Shown in pieces: positions 15,676 through 24,077 of a DNA stretch of 64,000 bases. Under the pieces are notes generated by a model, which made no database searches, was not told the DNA's origin, and saw only the letters and a program-made list of their open reading frames with translations. The DNA is from an uncultured Bacteroidota bacterium. Its GTDB lineage: Bacteria; Bacteroidota; Bacteroidia; Bacteroidales; P3. The position numbers and the translations under genes are program-made. The stretch is taken from contig CACYPU010000004.1 in the NCBI GenBank assembly GCA_902776365.1, forward strand, positions 1-64,000. Reading direction: 5' to 3'. Position 1 is the first letter of the stretch; the number at the start of each line of letters is the position of its first letter.

Positions 15676-16197
15676 ATGATTAACTACAAGGAAAAACTGG
15701 GAGATGTGAAAGCCTTTGTTTTCGACTTCGACGGGGTGATGACTGACGGAAGCGTGTGGACCTTCGGCGACGGCGAGACGGTACGTTGCGGCAACATCAA
15801 AGACGGCTTCGCCATACAATATGCCGTGAAGAAGGGCTACATCGTCGCCGTCATCTCGGGAGCCACCTCGAAGAGCATCGACAACCGCATGGCAATGCTG
15901 GGCGTGACACAGGTTTATACGGGTTGTGGCGACAAAATCAAGACCTACGAGCAGTTCCTTTCCCACAACAACCTGACAGACAACCAAGTGTTATTTATGG
16001 GAGACGACATCCCCGACTATCCCCTCCTGCAACGCGCCGGCGTGGCCACCTGCCCCGCGGATGCCTCGGTGGAGGTGAAAGAAATTGCAGACTATATCTC
16101 CATCCATCCCGGTGGACGAGGATGTGTCCGCGACGTGATAGAGCAGGTGCTGCGTCTTCACGACCAATGGTTTCACCAAGACGCTGTGGTATGGTAG
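15676..16197 (+). CDS. kdsC: KdsC-type HAD phosphatase
   Basis: A 173-residue haloacid-dehalogenase phosphatase matching 3-deoxy-D-manno-octulosonate 8-phosphate phosphatase, which supplies Kdo for the LPS core. The HAD motif I is FDFDGVMTDGSV, motif II VISGATSK, and motif IV MGDDIPDYPLL. The length equals that of typical KdsC. NIKDGFAIQYAVKKGY is the usual tetramer-specific region. It overlaps the next gene by 7 bp (ATGGTAG), implying coupling. Confidence 0.92.
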   Translation: MINYKEKLGDVKAFVFDFDGVMTDGSVWTFGDGETVRCGNIKDGFAIQYAVKKGYIVAVISGATSKSIDNRMAMLGVTQVYTGCGDKIKTYEQFLSHNNLTDNQVLFMGDDIPDYPLLQRAGVATCPADASVEVKEIADYISIHPGGRGCVRDVIEQVLRLHDQWFHQDAVVW

Positions 16198-16760
16198 CAT
16201 CCGGGAATCCCAGACGTTCAGGAAAACACTTCCCACCGCTTGTGATTTGCACAAGTCTGCTCCTCCTTTTTCTCGCCTCTTTTTTCAATTCTCTTCGAGC
16301 TCAAACCTACGACCCCAACGACACCGTGACGGAATATTCGTTGCGGGGCACCATCTACCACCACCGCTTTGAGGGGCGCAAGACCTCCAACGGCGAGATT
16401 TTCGACCACAACCTCTTCACAGCCGCCCACCACAAATTCAAATTCGGCACCCTGCTGCTTGTCACCAACCCCGAAACCGAGCTCTCAGTGATAGTGAAAA
16501 TCAACGACCGCTGCGCCGGCAAAAGAGTCGTCGACCTGACCAATCGTGCCGCCAATGGCATCGGCATCAAAGGCAGACACCAGGTGACGGTTCGGGTTTT
16601 GCCCCCCAGCTATGCTGACGAGTGGGCTGCCCAAGACGCGAAATTCGACTCCGTACCCTCACGTCTGGCCACAGGGAAATATGCCTACCAACACCATTCC
16701 CAAGCGAAAAAAACATTCAGAAAATCGACACGGAAATCGCACCGAAAAAAGAAGAAGTGA
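16191..16760 (+). CDS. RlpA-like double-psi beta-barrel protein
   Basis: A 189-residue exported protein starting at ATG 16191, inside the kdsC stop. The signal segment HFPPLVICTSLLLLFLASFF ends near RAQT. The barrel shows LRGTIYHHRFEGRKTSNGE, LFTAAHHKFKFGTLLLVTN and VKINDRCAGKRVVDLT, matching septal ring lytic transglycosylase RlpA. RlpA cleaves or binds naked glycan strands at the septum. The C-terminus has a very basic tail (KKTFRKSTRKSHRKKKK) instead of the SPOR domain of Proteobacteria. Whether it keeps lytic activity cannot be told from the sequence. Confidence 0.85.
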   Translation: MVASGNPRRSGKHFPPLVICTSLLLLFLASFFNSLRAQTYDPNDTVTEYSLRGTIYHHRFEGRKTSNGEIFDHNLFTAAHHKFKFGTLLLVTNPETELSVIVKINDRCAGKRVVDLTNRAANGIGIKGRHQVTVRVLPPSYADEWAAQDAKFDSVPSRLATGKYAYQHHSQAKKTFRKSTRKSHRKKKK

Positions 16761-16778
16761 AAAAAAATTTTTAAAAAT

Positions 16779-16811
16779 TTTGCATTATTTAAATAATTAT
16801 TATTATCTTTG
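16779..16811 (+). promoter_or_regulatory. Promoter of the T9SS core operon
   Basis: -33 TTTG (16779-16782) in TTTTGCATTAT, 21 bp, -7 TATCTTTG (16804-16811) then CA. Transcription should start near 16816, about 73 nt ahead of porP. Confidence 0.72.
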
Positions 16812-16888
16812 CACAATCATTTCCAAGTGACAGAAACACTATGGAGACTGAAAACTAAAGTATATAAAAGACTAAAAAACAGGCCATT

Positions 16889-17932
16889 GTGGCAATAGAA
16901 AGAAGACAGGGAACTAAACGATGGGCGCGAAAAATAGTGTCATTTTTCATGACAATGATGCTATTTTCCGCTGTATGTACTGCTCAAAACGAAGGTCAGT
17001 ACACCCATTTTATGTTCAACCGGCTTAGTTATAACCCCGCATATGCTGGCAGCTCGGGAGCCATTTCCTTCACCCTGCTTTACAACAAGCAATGGCTCGG
17101 CCTGACCCTCCAGTCGCCCGTGCCCAATGTCAAGCCCGGCGTCACTCCCACCAACTACCTCTTCTCTTTCGACATGCCCATTTCGTGGCTCCACGGCGGC
17201 GTGGGTCTCCTGTTCAACTCCCAGTCCCTCGGCTATCATAACAATACCACCATCAATATTGACTACGCCTTCCGCCTCTACTGGGGCCCCGGCAACCTCT
17301 CCGCTGCCGTCGAGGCCAACCTCTACAGTTTTGGGTTCAACACCGAAAACCTCTATGGTTGCGACGACCTTACGGGCGACCCCGCCAACCCCACCGGTGG
17401 TGGCGGCGACCCGTCGGTCAACGGACAAGACCTCTCAGACTTCATGATTGACTTCTCCACGGGTCTCTACTACCAGGTGCCCGGCGAATGGTATGCCAGC
17501 CTCTCGGTCAAGAACCTGCTGGGCTCGAAGAGTGACAAGTTGCACTACGAAAACGCTCGCACGCTCTACCTCATGGGCGGCTACGAATACACCTTCCCCT
17601 ACAATCCCTCCTTCAAACTCAAGCCCTCCGCACTCATCAAGACGGCAGACTTCTCGGTCTTCTCGGCCGAAGCGGCTCTGCTGCTCGACTACGAAAACGC
17701 CTTCTGGGGTGGCCTCGGCTACCGCATCGGCGACGCATTCACCTTCATGGGTGGCGTCAACTGGAAATGGCTGCGCGTCGGTGTGGCCTACGACCTGACA
17801 ACATCGAAACTGGGCACCATGAAATCGGGCCGAAGCTTCGGTACCGTCGAACTCTTCCTCAACGGAAGCTTCCGTATAGACAATCCCAAACAGAAACCCA
17901 CGGTGTCTCGCAACACCCGTTATCAACTATAA
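16889..17932 (+). CDS. porP: PorP/SprF family T9SS outer-membrane protein
   Basis: A 347-residue outer-membrane beta-barrel protein of the PorP/SprF family, which anchors cargo or the ring to the cell surface in T9SS. No ATG lies in frame upstream; GTG 16889 is the best start because the basic stretch before the hydrophobic core (KIVSFFMTMMLFSAVCTAQ) is then included. The mature start QNEGQYTHFMFNRLSYNPAYAGS is the family hallmark. Alternating strands follow and the protein ends in an aromatic-poor tail RNTRYQL. First gene of the operon with porKLMN. Confidence 0.92.
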   Translation: MAIERRQGTKRWARKIVSFFMTMMLFSAVCTAQNEGQYTHFMFNRLSYNPAYAGSSGAISFTLLYNKQWLGLTLQSPVPNVKPGVTPTNYLFSFDMPISWLHGGVGLLFNSQSLGYHNNTTINIDYAFRLYWGPGNLSAAVEANLYSFGFNTENLYGCDDLTGDPANPTGGGGDPSVNGQDLSDFMIDFSTGLYYQVPGEWYASLSVKNLLGSKSDKLHYENARTLYLMGGYEYTFPYNPSFKLKPSALIKTADFSVFSAEAALLLDYENAFWGGLGYRIGDAFTFMGGVNWKWLRVGVAYDLTTSKLGTMKSGRSFGTVELFLNGSFRIDNPKQKPTVSRNTRYQL

Positions 17933-18017
17933 TAATATATAGAATATTCTAAAAAAAGGGAAAAAACGAAACATTTTTGAAAAAAATACGTTTAGTAAAT
18001 AATAAAACATTGATAAT

Positions 18018-19382
18018 ATGAAGAAGTTGTTTTTCATCCTCGCCGCATCGACCGCACTCCTCTGGAGCTGCAAGTCGTCAAACTCCAATGGCGAATTGGT
18101 AGGCGTCAACGACCGTCCCTACTTCGAGGATATCGACCTCAAGGGCATGGTTTTCATCAACCAAGGCAACTACACCATGGGTGCCGGTGTGCAGAATGTC
18201 ACCTACGGACGTACTCCCCAGCCCCGCAAGATGCAGATTGGATCGTTCTTCATGGACGAGACTGAGATCACCAACAACGAATACCGTCAGTTTGTGGCCG
18301 CAGTCAAAGACTCCATCGCCCGCCGCATCCTTGGCGAAGCCGGCGTGGAAGGCTTCCTCATCGAAGAAGACCAGTATGGTGAGCCCCTCGACCCCCCGAC
18401 GCTGAACTACAAAACCGAAATCGACTACTCTAATCCCGAAATCCGCCAGTACCTCATCGACGGTGGGTTTTACATCGTGGACATCTATCACCGCCGTGTC
18501 GTCGATGTTGCGAAACTCAACTATGAATATTATTTCATCGACTACACCCAGGTCTCCGAGAAAGAGAACGGCGTGCAGGCCAAAGACGAGCACAAAGGCA
18601 CCTCCTTCGCCGTGCGTCCCAAAGGCCTGAACAACCGTAACTCGCAGATTCAGCGCGAATACGTCAACATCTACCCCGACACGCTGTGCTGGGTGCATGA
18701 CTATGCCTATAGCATGAACGAGGACTATTCCCGCAGCTATTTCTCCTCGCCCGCCTATGACAACTATCCCGTTGTCGGCGTCAGCTGGCGTCAGGCCCGT
18801 GCCTTCTGCGTGTGGCGTTCCAACATGCTCAACAACTACCTCGAGAGCATCAACTACTCGCAGCTCAACGACTTCCGTCTGCCCACCGAGAGCGAGTGGG
18901 AGTTCGCTGCCCGTGGCGGCATCGCCAGCGAGTCCTATCCCTGGGGTGGCCCCTATGTGCGCAACCCGAACGGATGCTTCCTGGCCAACTACGAGCCCCT
19001 CAAAGGTGCCTATGACGATGACGGCGGCGTGAGGACCCTCATGGTCGGCCACTACGCCCCCAACGACTACGGTCTGTACGACATGGCTGGCAACGTCAGC
19101 GAGTGGTGCCTCGACGCTTTCAACGAGTCAACCTACATCGTGGCCAACGCCATTACCCCCTACTACAACTACAACGCCAAAGACGACGACCCGCTGGCCA
19201 TGAAACGTAAAGTGATTCGTGGTGGCAGCTGGAAAGACCAGAAATACTTCATCCAGGTGCAGACCCGCGACTTTGAATTCATGGACACCGCCAAGTGCTA
19301 CATCGGCTTCCGCTGCGTCCAGCCCTATCTGGGTCGCGTGAAGGGCGACAACCTCCGCACCGCCTCCAACGTCGCACGCTAG
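18018..19382 (+). CDS. porK: T9SS ring lipoprotein PorK/GldK
   Basis: A 454-residue lipoprotein (signal MKKLFFILAASTALLWSC, Cys18). With PorN it builds the large periplasmic ring under the outer membrane. The fold is the formylglycine-generating-enzyme type: GMVFINQGNYTMGAG, FFMDETEITNNEYRQFV, WRQARAFCVWR, RLPTESEWEFAARGG, MAGNVSEWC, and VIRGGSWKD. It has GldK-specific insertions (residues about 95-210) and is used structurally, not as an enzyme. It lies 85 bp after porP. Confidence 0.96.
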   Translation: MKKLFFILAASTALLWSCKSSNSNGELVGVNDRPYFEDIDLKGMVFINQGNYTMGAGVQNVTYGRTPQPRKMQIGSFFMDETEITNNEYRQFVAAVKDSIARRILGEAGVEGFLIEEDQYGEPLDPPTLNYKTEIDYSNPEIRQYLIDGGFYIVDIYHRRVVDVAKLNYEYYFIDYTQVSEKENGVQAKDEHKGTSFAVRPKGLNNRNSQIQREYVNIYPDTLCWVHDYAYSMNEDYSRSYFSSPAYDNYPVVGVSWRQARAFCVWRSNMLNNYLESINYSQLNDFRLPTESEWEFAARGGIASESYPWGGPYVRNPNGCFLANYEPLKGAYDDDGGVRTLMVGHYAPNDYGLYDMAGNVSEWCLDAFNESTYIVANAITPYYNYNAKDDDPLAMKRKVIRGGSWKDQKYFIQVQTRDFEFMDTAKCYIGFRCVQPYLGRVKGDNLRTASNVAR

Positions 19383-19459
19383 AAACAACTCTTCAAAAGC
19401 ATATAACACAAGCAAGTAACACATTATATTAACAAGCAACACAAAAAAATATATATATT

Positions 19460-20329
19460 ATGAGCTTCATCAACAATCTCGTTCGTAGTAAAGGTTATAA
19501 AACCTTCATGGCATATCTTTATGGTTGGGGTGCATCCGTGGTTATCGTCGGTGCCCTGTTCAAAATCATGCACTGGCCCTTCGCCAATGAAATGCTTATC
19601 GCCGGTATGAGCACTGAAGGTATCATCTTCTTCCTCTCAGCTTTCGAACCGCCTCACAAGGAGTGGGACTGGAGCCTTGTCTATCCCGAACTGGCCGGTA
19701 TGGTCGACGAAGCCGCACTGGATGCCGGTGAGGTGGAGTACGACGAAAACGGCAATCCCATTGAGAAAGCCCCCGTCAGTGACGACCCGCTGACCGCCAA
19801 ACTCGACAAGATGCTCGAAGACGCTCATATCACCCCCGAACTCATCGACCGCCTGGGTCAGGGCATGCAGAACCTTGCCGACAGCGCCAACTCGATGAAC
19901 AACATGGCCAGTGTCACCGCCGCCACCGACAAATTTGTCAGCAACCTGGACGGCGTGGCCAACCAGGCCGGACGCCTGCTCGAAAGCATGCAGGGTGCTC
20001 CCGAGGCCATCTCCACCCTCTCCACCATCTATCAGGAGACCGCCCAGTCTCTCAGCGGCGAGGTGTCCTACGCCGAGGAGATGAAGAAGATGTCCGCCAG
20101 CCTCAGCAGCATCAACGCCATGTACGAGATGCAAATCAACAACGCCTCCACGCAGATGACCCTCAACAAGGAATTCGAAGAAAAGATGGGCACGATGCTC
20201 GCCAACTTCTCCGATTCCGCCGACGGCATCAAGAAATACAAAGAACAAGTTGACGCCCTTACCCGCAAGGTTGCCGAACTCAACAATGTCTACGGCAACA
20301 TGCTGGCCGCTATGCAGACCCGCATCTAA
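19460..20329 (+). CDS. porL: T9SS motor subunit PorL/GldL
   Basis: A 289-residue inner-membrane protein that forms the proton-driven motor with PorM. Two membrane helices are at residues about 17-60 (TFMAYLYGWGASVVIVGALF, EGIIFFLSAF). The conserved FKIMHWPFANEMLIAGM loop and FEPPHKEWDW follow. The rest is a cytoplasmic helical region with coiled-coil character, rich in Ala, Ser and Met. Length and features match the family. Confidence 0.96.
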   Translation: MSFINNLVRSKGYKTFMAYLYGWGASVVIVGALFKIMHWPFANEMLIAGMSTEGIIFFLSAFEPPHKEWDWSLVYPELAGMVDEAALDAGEVEYDENGNPIEKAPVSDDPLTAKLDKMLEDAHITPELIDRLGQGMQNLADSANSMNNMASVTAATDKFVSNLDGVANQAGRLLESMQGAPEAISTLSTIYQETAQSLSGEVSYAEEMKKMSASLSSINAMYEMQINNASTQMTLNKEFEEKMGTMLANFSDSADGIKKYKEQVDALTRKVAELNNVYGNMLAAMQTRI

Positions 20330-20345
20330 CCATAGTTACCCTACC

Positions 20346-20386
20346 CTTTAACCTTTAAACTTTAACCCTTAAACTTTAAAAATAGA
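20346..20386. repeat. CTTTAAA-type word repeat
   Basis: Near-tandem words (CTTTAACC, CTTTAAAC) fill the gap between porL and porM. The same family is found ahead of mutA at 60573-60610. Confidence 0.6.
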
Positions 20387-20388
20387 CT

Positions 20389-22065
20389 ATGGGCGCAACA
20401 AACTGTCCGGAAACCCCGCGACAAAAAATGATTACCATGATGTACCTCGTGTACACCGCCATGTTGGCTCTGAATGTCTCCGCAGAGGTCATCCAAGGCT
20501 TCAAGAGTGTGGGTACGGCATTGCATGAGTCAAATAAAAACTTGGAGTTCAAACTAAAAGACTCTTACGAAAATTTCCGTATTGCCGACAGCCTTAACAA
20601 CGGCAAATACGACTCTCTCTACACTATCGCCTTGGAGGTCCGCGACCTCTCCAACGACATCAAGTCTTACATCGACAGCATCGAATGCGACTTCATCGGC
20701 TCCAAGGTGGCCAGCTCCGTGAGTTACACCGACCCGAGGACCAACAAGGAATGGGCTCTCCAGTTGCGCGATGAGGGCGGCAGAGCACAGATTGAGAACG
20801 TGCGCACCGCACTCGACAGCATCGGCTTCGCCTGGTTCACAGATAAACAGCTCGAAGACAACCACGGTCCCGCACAGTATTTCATCGGTCCCGATGTGAA
20901 GAATCCCGACCCCAACCTCGCCGCCATCCAAATCAAGAACAAGATTATTGAGTTCAAACAGAAGGTCAACGAGGTGCTCGGCATGGACTCCATCAAGGTC
21001 CAGCCCGCCATGAAAGAGCTTAACCTGTCCGATGGCTACAACAAAGAAGGCGAACTGGTGCCCTGGGAGGTCAACACCTTCAACGAGGTCATCACGGGCG
21101 CAGCCCTCGTCACCCTCACACGTCTGAAGACCGAAATGATGAACGCCGAATATGCCGTCGTCGAGGAACTCTTCAAACAAGTGTCGAAGGGCGACAAGAA
21201 GTTCAGCAACATCGCTATGATTTCGCGTCCCCGCGCCACCTACATCCTGCAGGGAGGCACCTACGAGACACGTATCAACGTGGCCGCCTACGACTCGAAG
21301 CAGAAATTCACCGCCACCGTCAATGGCCAGCACCTGACCAGCGGCGACAGCGGCACTGTCATCTTCCGCACCACCTGCAACACCCTCGGTCCCCAGCGCA
21401 TCACTGGTACCGCTTATGTGACGGGCGACAATGGTGTTGAGGAATATCCCATCAACGACGTCTACTTCGTGGCCAAACCCGCCGGCGTGGTGCGTCTCGA
21501 CGGTCTGCAGGTCATGTATGCCGGCCTTGAGAACCCCGTCACCATTTCTGCCGCCGGTGTTGATGCCCGCAGCCTCAGTCTTTCCATCGAGCCTGCCGGA
21601 CAAGCCGAAATCATTAAATCCGCCACCGAAGGCAGCTTCATCGTCAAACCCCGTCCCGGCGCCAAGAAACTCACCCTTTCCGTTAACGCCACTATCGACA
21701 AACGAACCACCACCATGGGTTCGCAGAGTGTCGTCGTGAAAGACATTCCTGCTCCTATCATCAAGGTGGCCGGTGTTGAAAGCGGTGGACGTCTCGACAA
21801 GAAAGAACTGACAGCCAGCACCGTGGTCATCCCCATCAAGAACCCCGACTTCCTGCTGAAAATCGACAACCGCAGCATACGTATCATCAAGATGCTTGTC
21901 TCCGTGGGCGCCAAGGAAGAGACCGTCAACGGCCCGCGCTTCAACGAGAGCATTGCCTCCATGATTAAGAAAGCCACCAAGGGCGAGAAACTGGTCATCC
22001 AGGCCGACGTGATGATGCCCGACGGCAAACCCAAGTCTGTCACCTACACCGCAACCCTCAGATAG
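20389..22065 (+). CDS. porM: T9SS motor subunit PorM/GldM
   Basis: A 558-residue protein anchored by one N-terminal helix (KMITMMYLVYTAMLALNVSA) with the rest in the periplasm. PorM dimers pass torque from PorL to the PorK/N ring. The N-terminal helical domain (about 30-215) is followed by beta domains D2-D4 (MISRPRATYILQGGTYETRI, GTAYVTGDNGVEEYP, AGLENPVTISAAGVDARSLS, ATLR at the end), as in solved GldM/PorM structures. The gene starts at the first ATG after the word-repeat gap. Confidence 0.96.
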   Translation: MGATNCPETPRQKMITMMYLVYTAMLALNVSAEVIQGFKSVGTALHESNKNLEFKLKDSYENFRIADSLNNGKYDSLYTIALEVRDLSNDIKSYIDSIECDFIGSKVASSVSYTDPRTNKEWALQLRDEGGRAQIENVRTALDSIGFAWFTDKQLEDNHGPAQYFIGPDVKNPDPNLAAIQIKNKIIEFKQKVNEVLGMDSIKVQPAMKELNLSDGYNKEGELVPWEVNTFNEVITGAALVTLTRLKTEMMNAEYAVVEELFKQVSKGDKKFSNIAMISRPRATYILQGGTYETRINVAAYDSKQKFTATVNGQHLTSGDSGTVIFRTTCNTLGPQRITGTAYVTGDNGVEEYPINDVYFVAKPAGVVRLDGLQVMYAGLENPVTISAAGVDARSLSLSIEPAGQAEIIKSATEGSFIVKPRPGAKKLTLSVNATIDKRTTTMGSQSVVVKDIPAPIIKVAGVESGGRLDKKELTASTVVIPIKNPDFLLKIDNRSIRIIKMLVSVGAKEETVNGPRFNESIASMIKKATKGEKLVIQADVMMPDGKPKSVTYTATLR

Positions 22066-22097
22066 TATACCTTTTTGAAATAAAAACCTTTAATCAT

Positions 22098-22994
22098 ATG
22101 AAAAGAGTCCTGTTAACTGTGCTTGCAATCATAGCCTATTGCACAGCGACCAATGCACAAAGCATCATCGACGGTAACGACCAGCGCAACCCCAACGACT
22201 TCTACCAGAAAGGTATCGTCGTGGGCAAGAAGGCCATGCCGTATCCCTCGGTCAGAGAGAATGATGTGATTTGGGAAAGTGTCATCTGGAGAGAGATTGA
22301 TTTCAACGAGAAATTCAATCAGTTCTTCTACTTCCCGAAAGATGCAGAGCAAAGCACTCAAGGCCGTATCAGCCTCGTCAACCTCATCATGCGCGGCGTC
22401 CGCAACGGCGAAATTCCCGTCTATGAAGACGACGATATGGAAAAAGAGCTCGACTTGAACGATGCACTCATCCAACTCGCCGGTGCTCCCTACACCGTGG
22501 AGGAAGAAATCACTGACGAATACGGCAACCCCATCTATGATGACGAGACCGACGAAATCAAGAAGAGAAGCGTCACTAAGACACGCTCGTTCGACAGCAC
22601 GTCGGCAGTGAAAGTCAAGCTGAAAGAGAAGTGGTACATCGACAAGCAAGACACCCGCCAGAAAGTCCGCATCGTTGGCCTCAGCTTCTACTACCAGAAA
22701 GAGAACGCCACGGGTGAGAGAAACTACACCTGGTCGTGGTGGATTCCCATGGACGACATGCGCGTGCGTCAGGTCTTCGTCAACGCCAACGCCTACGACG
22801 AGAACAACGACGTGGTGGAACGTTCCTATGACGACATCTTCATCCAGCGCTATTTCGACAGCTACATCATCCGCGAGTCGAACGTCTACAACCGTTCCAT
22901 CTCCGACTATGCAGCCGACCTGGATGCTGTCATCGAGTCGCAGCGTATCGAAGACAAAATCTTCGATATCGAGTCCGACATGTGGGAATACTAG
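22098..22994 (+). CDS. porN: T9SS ring protein PorN/GldN
   Basis: A 298-residue periplasmic ring partner of PorK. The signal peptide ends at TNAQ. Characteristic segments are DQRNPNDFYQKGIVVGKKAMPYPSVREND (split here: PYPSVREND then VIWESVIWREIDFNEKFN), FYFPKDAEQS and IPVYEDDDMEKE. The C-terminal motif IFDIESDMWEY recurs almost unchanged in the next gene. It is followed by a hairpin with a T-run. Confidence 0.95.
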   Translation: MKRVLLTVLAIIAYCTATNAQSIIDGNDQRNPNDFYQKGIVVGKKAMPYPSVRENDVIWESVIWREIDFNEKFNQFFYFPKDAEQSTQGRISLVNLIMRGVRNGEIPVYEDDDMEKELDLNDALIQLAGAPYTVEEEITDEYGNPIYDDETDEIKKRSVTKTRSFDSTSAVKVKLKEKWYIDKQDTRQKVRIVGLSFYYQKENATGERNYTWSWWIPMDDMRVRQVFVNANAYDENNDVVERSYDDIFIQRYFDSYIIRESNVYNRSISDYAADLDAVIESQRIEDKIFDIESDMWEY

Positions 22995-22995
22995 T

Positions 22996-23036
22996 CTGGA
23001 ACTAAGAACTAAGAACTAAAACTAAGAGTTAAGAGT
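22996..23036. repeat. ACTAAGA-type word repeat
   Basis: Words of the type GAACTAA and AGAGTTA follow the porN stop and contribute the left arm of the terminator there. Related words are seen at 5351-5385, 43745-43770 and 43998-44025. Confidence 0.55.
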
Positions 23037-23059
23037 TCATGGCTCTTAACTCTTTTTTT
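23024..23059 (+). terminator. Hairpin plus T-run between the two porN-like genes
   Basis: AAGAGTTAAGAG (23024-23035) pairs with its complement (23043-23054) around a 7-base loop and runs into a T-tract ending at 23059. This looks like a rho-independent terminator. The next start codon is at 23062, two bases further on. Confidence 0.75.
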
Positions 23060-23061
23060 CG

Positions 23062-23937
23062 ATGAAAAAGACGCTGCTCATAGCCTGCCTCTCGTTATTG
23101 CTGACCCTGTCGGCGGTGGGGCAGACTGTGGAGCATAAGGACCCCAACAACTTCCACGTCTCACAGCCACAGGGATACGCCAAGCCTATCCCTTTCCCCT
23201 TCCTGCGCGAGGACGACATCGTGTGGTCCAACACCCTATGGAAAACCATCGACTGCAACGAACTCTTCAACCAATTCTTCTACTTCCCTAGCGACGAATA
23301 CATCAACTTCGGGAAAAAGAGCCTCGCTTACATCCTTTGGGACGCCATGGTAGCCGGCGAGATACCCATCTACGAGGACGACGCCCTGAAAGTGCCCCTC
23401 GACAACCAAACCTTCTTCGAACGCTACACCCGCGCTGACACCATCCTCCTCGAGATAGGCTATGACGACGATGACAACGAGCTCTACGAAACCGTCATCA
23501 AGCCTCGCTTTTTCGACGGTTCCGAGATTTTCGCCTACAGCCTGCGCGAGGTGTGGTTCATCGGCCGCCAGGATAGCCGTCAGGACTCACGCCGCATAGC
23601 CCTGGCGCCCCTCAAAGAGACCTACCGCGTCGTAGGCAACGGCGTGCCCGACATCTACCTCGGACGTCTGCCCATCTTCTGGGTCCCCATGCAGAACCCA
23701 CGCGTACGCAACCTCCTCGCACGATACACTGCCTATGTAGACCCCAACAATATGGTCAACCAGCCCTCCTGGGACTGGATTTTCCTCAACCAGCACTACA
23801 CCGCCTACACCACGAAAGAATCCAACATGCGCGATATCAGCATCTCCAGCTATGCCGCAGGCAACGACGCCATCATTGAAGCGGAATTCATCGAGGAGAA
23901 GGTCTTCGAGATAGAAAACGAGATGTGGGAATATTGA
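23062..23937 (+). CDS. Second PorN/GldN-like ring protein (GldO-like paralogue)
   Basis: A 291-residue paralogue of the preceding gene. The signal peptide is MKKTLLIACLSLLLTLSAVG. It shares the layout PFPFLREDDIVWSNTLWKTIDCNELFNQFFYFP, here given in parts: FLREDDIVWSNTLWKTID and CNELFNQFFYFPSD, then IPIYEDDALKVP, VWFIGRQDSRQ and the end VFEIENEMWEY. Flavobacterium carries a similar pair, gldN and gldO, with overlapping function. Its start codon sits immediately after a terminator-like hairpin, so its expression may depend on read-through or attenuation. Confidence 0.92.
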   Translation: MKKTLLIACLSLLLTLSAVGQTVEHKDPNNFHVSQPQGYAKPIPFPFLREDDIVWSNTLWKTIDCNELFNQFFYFPSDEYINFGKKSLAYILWDAMVAGEIPIYEDDALKVPLDNQTFFERYTRADTILLEIGYDDDDNELYETVIKPRFFDGSEIFAYSLREVWFIGRQDSRQDSRRIALAPLKETYRVVGNGVPDIYLGRLPIFWVPMQNPRVRNLLARYTAYVDPNNMVNQPSWDWIFLNQHYTAYTTKESNMRDISISSYAAGNDAIIEAEFIEEKVFEIENEMWEY

Positions 23938-23970
23938 TAAATTGAGAATTGAGAATTGAAAATTAAATAA

Positions 23971-24075
23971 TACGACGGAACAAACCCCAGCGGCCTCCTC
24001 GGCGGCCTGATGCCGATTTCCACCGGTCAGGAACTTTGGGCCACCAACACCGAAGCTTTCGGCACCGGCTGGTAA
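23971..24075 (+). pseudogene. Possible 3' remnant of a lost gene
   Basis: After the second porN-like gene and an AATTGAGAATTG word repeat (23938-23968), a 34-codon open stretch with normal codon use runs to a TAA at 24075. It reads ...GLLGGLMPISTGQELWATN..., with no gene-like start. It ends 2 bp before the convergent RluD stop. It looks like the tail of a protein whose body was deleted; I do not recognise the family. Confidence 0.35.
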
Positions 24076-24077
24076 AA

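Noticed and set aside
15756-16190. Longer start for the RlpA-like protein
   Set aside because: The upstream frame overlaps kdsC and gives an Arg-rich nonsense N-terminus. ATG 16191 places a signal peptide correctly.
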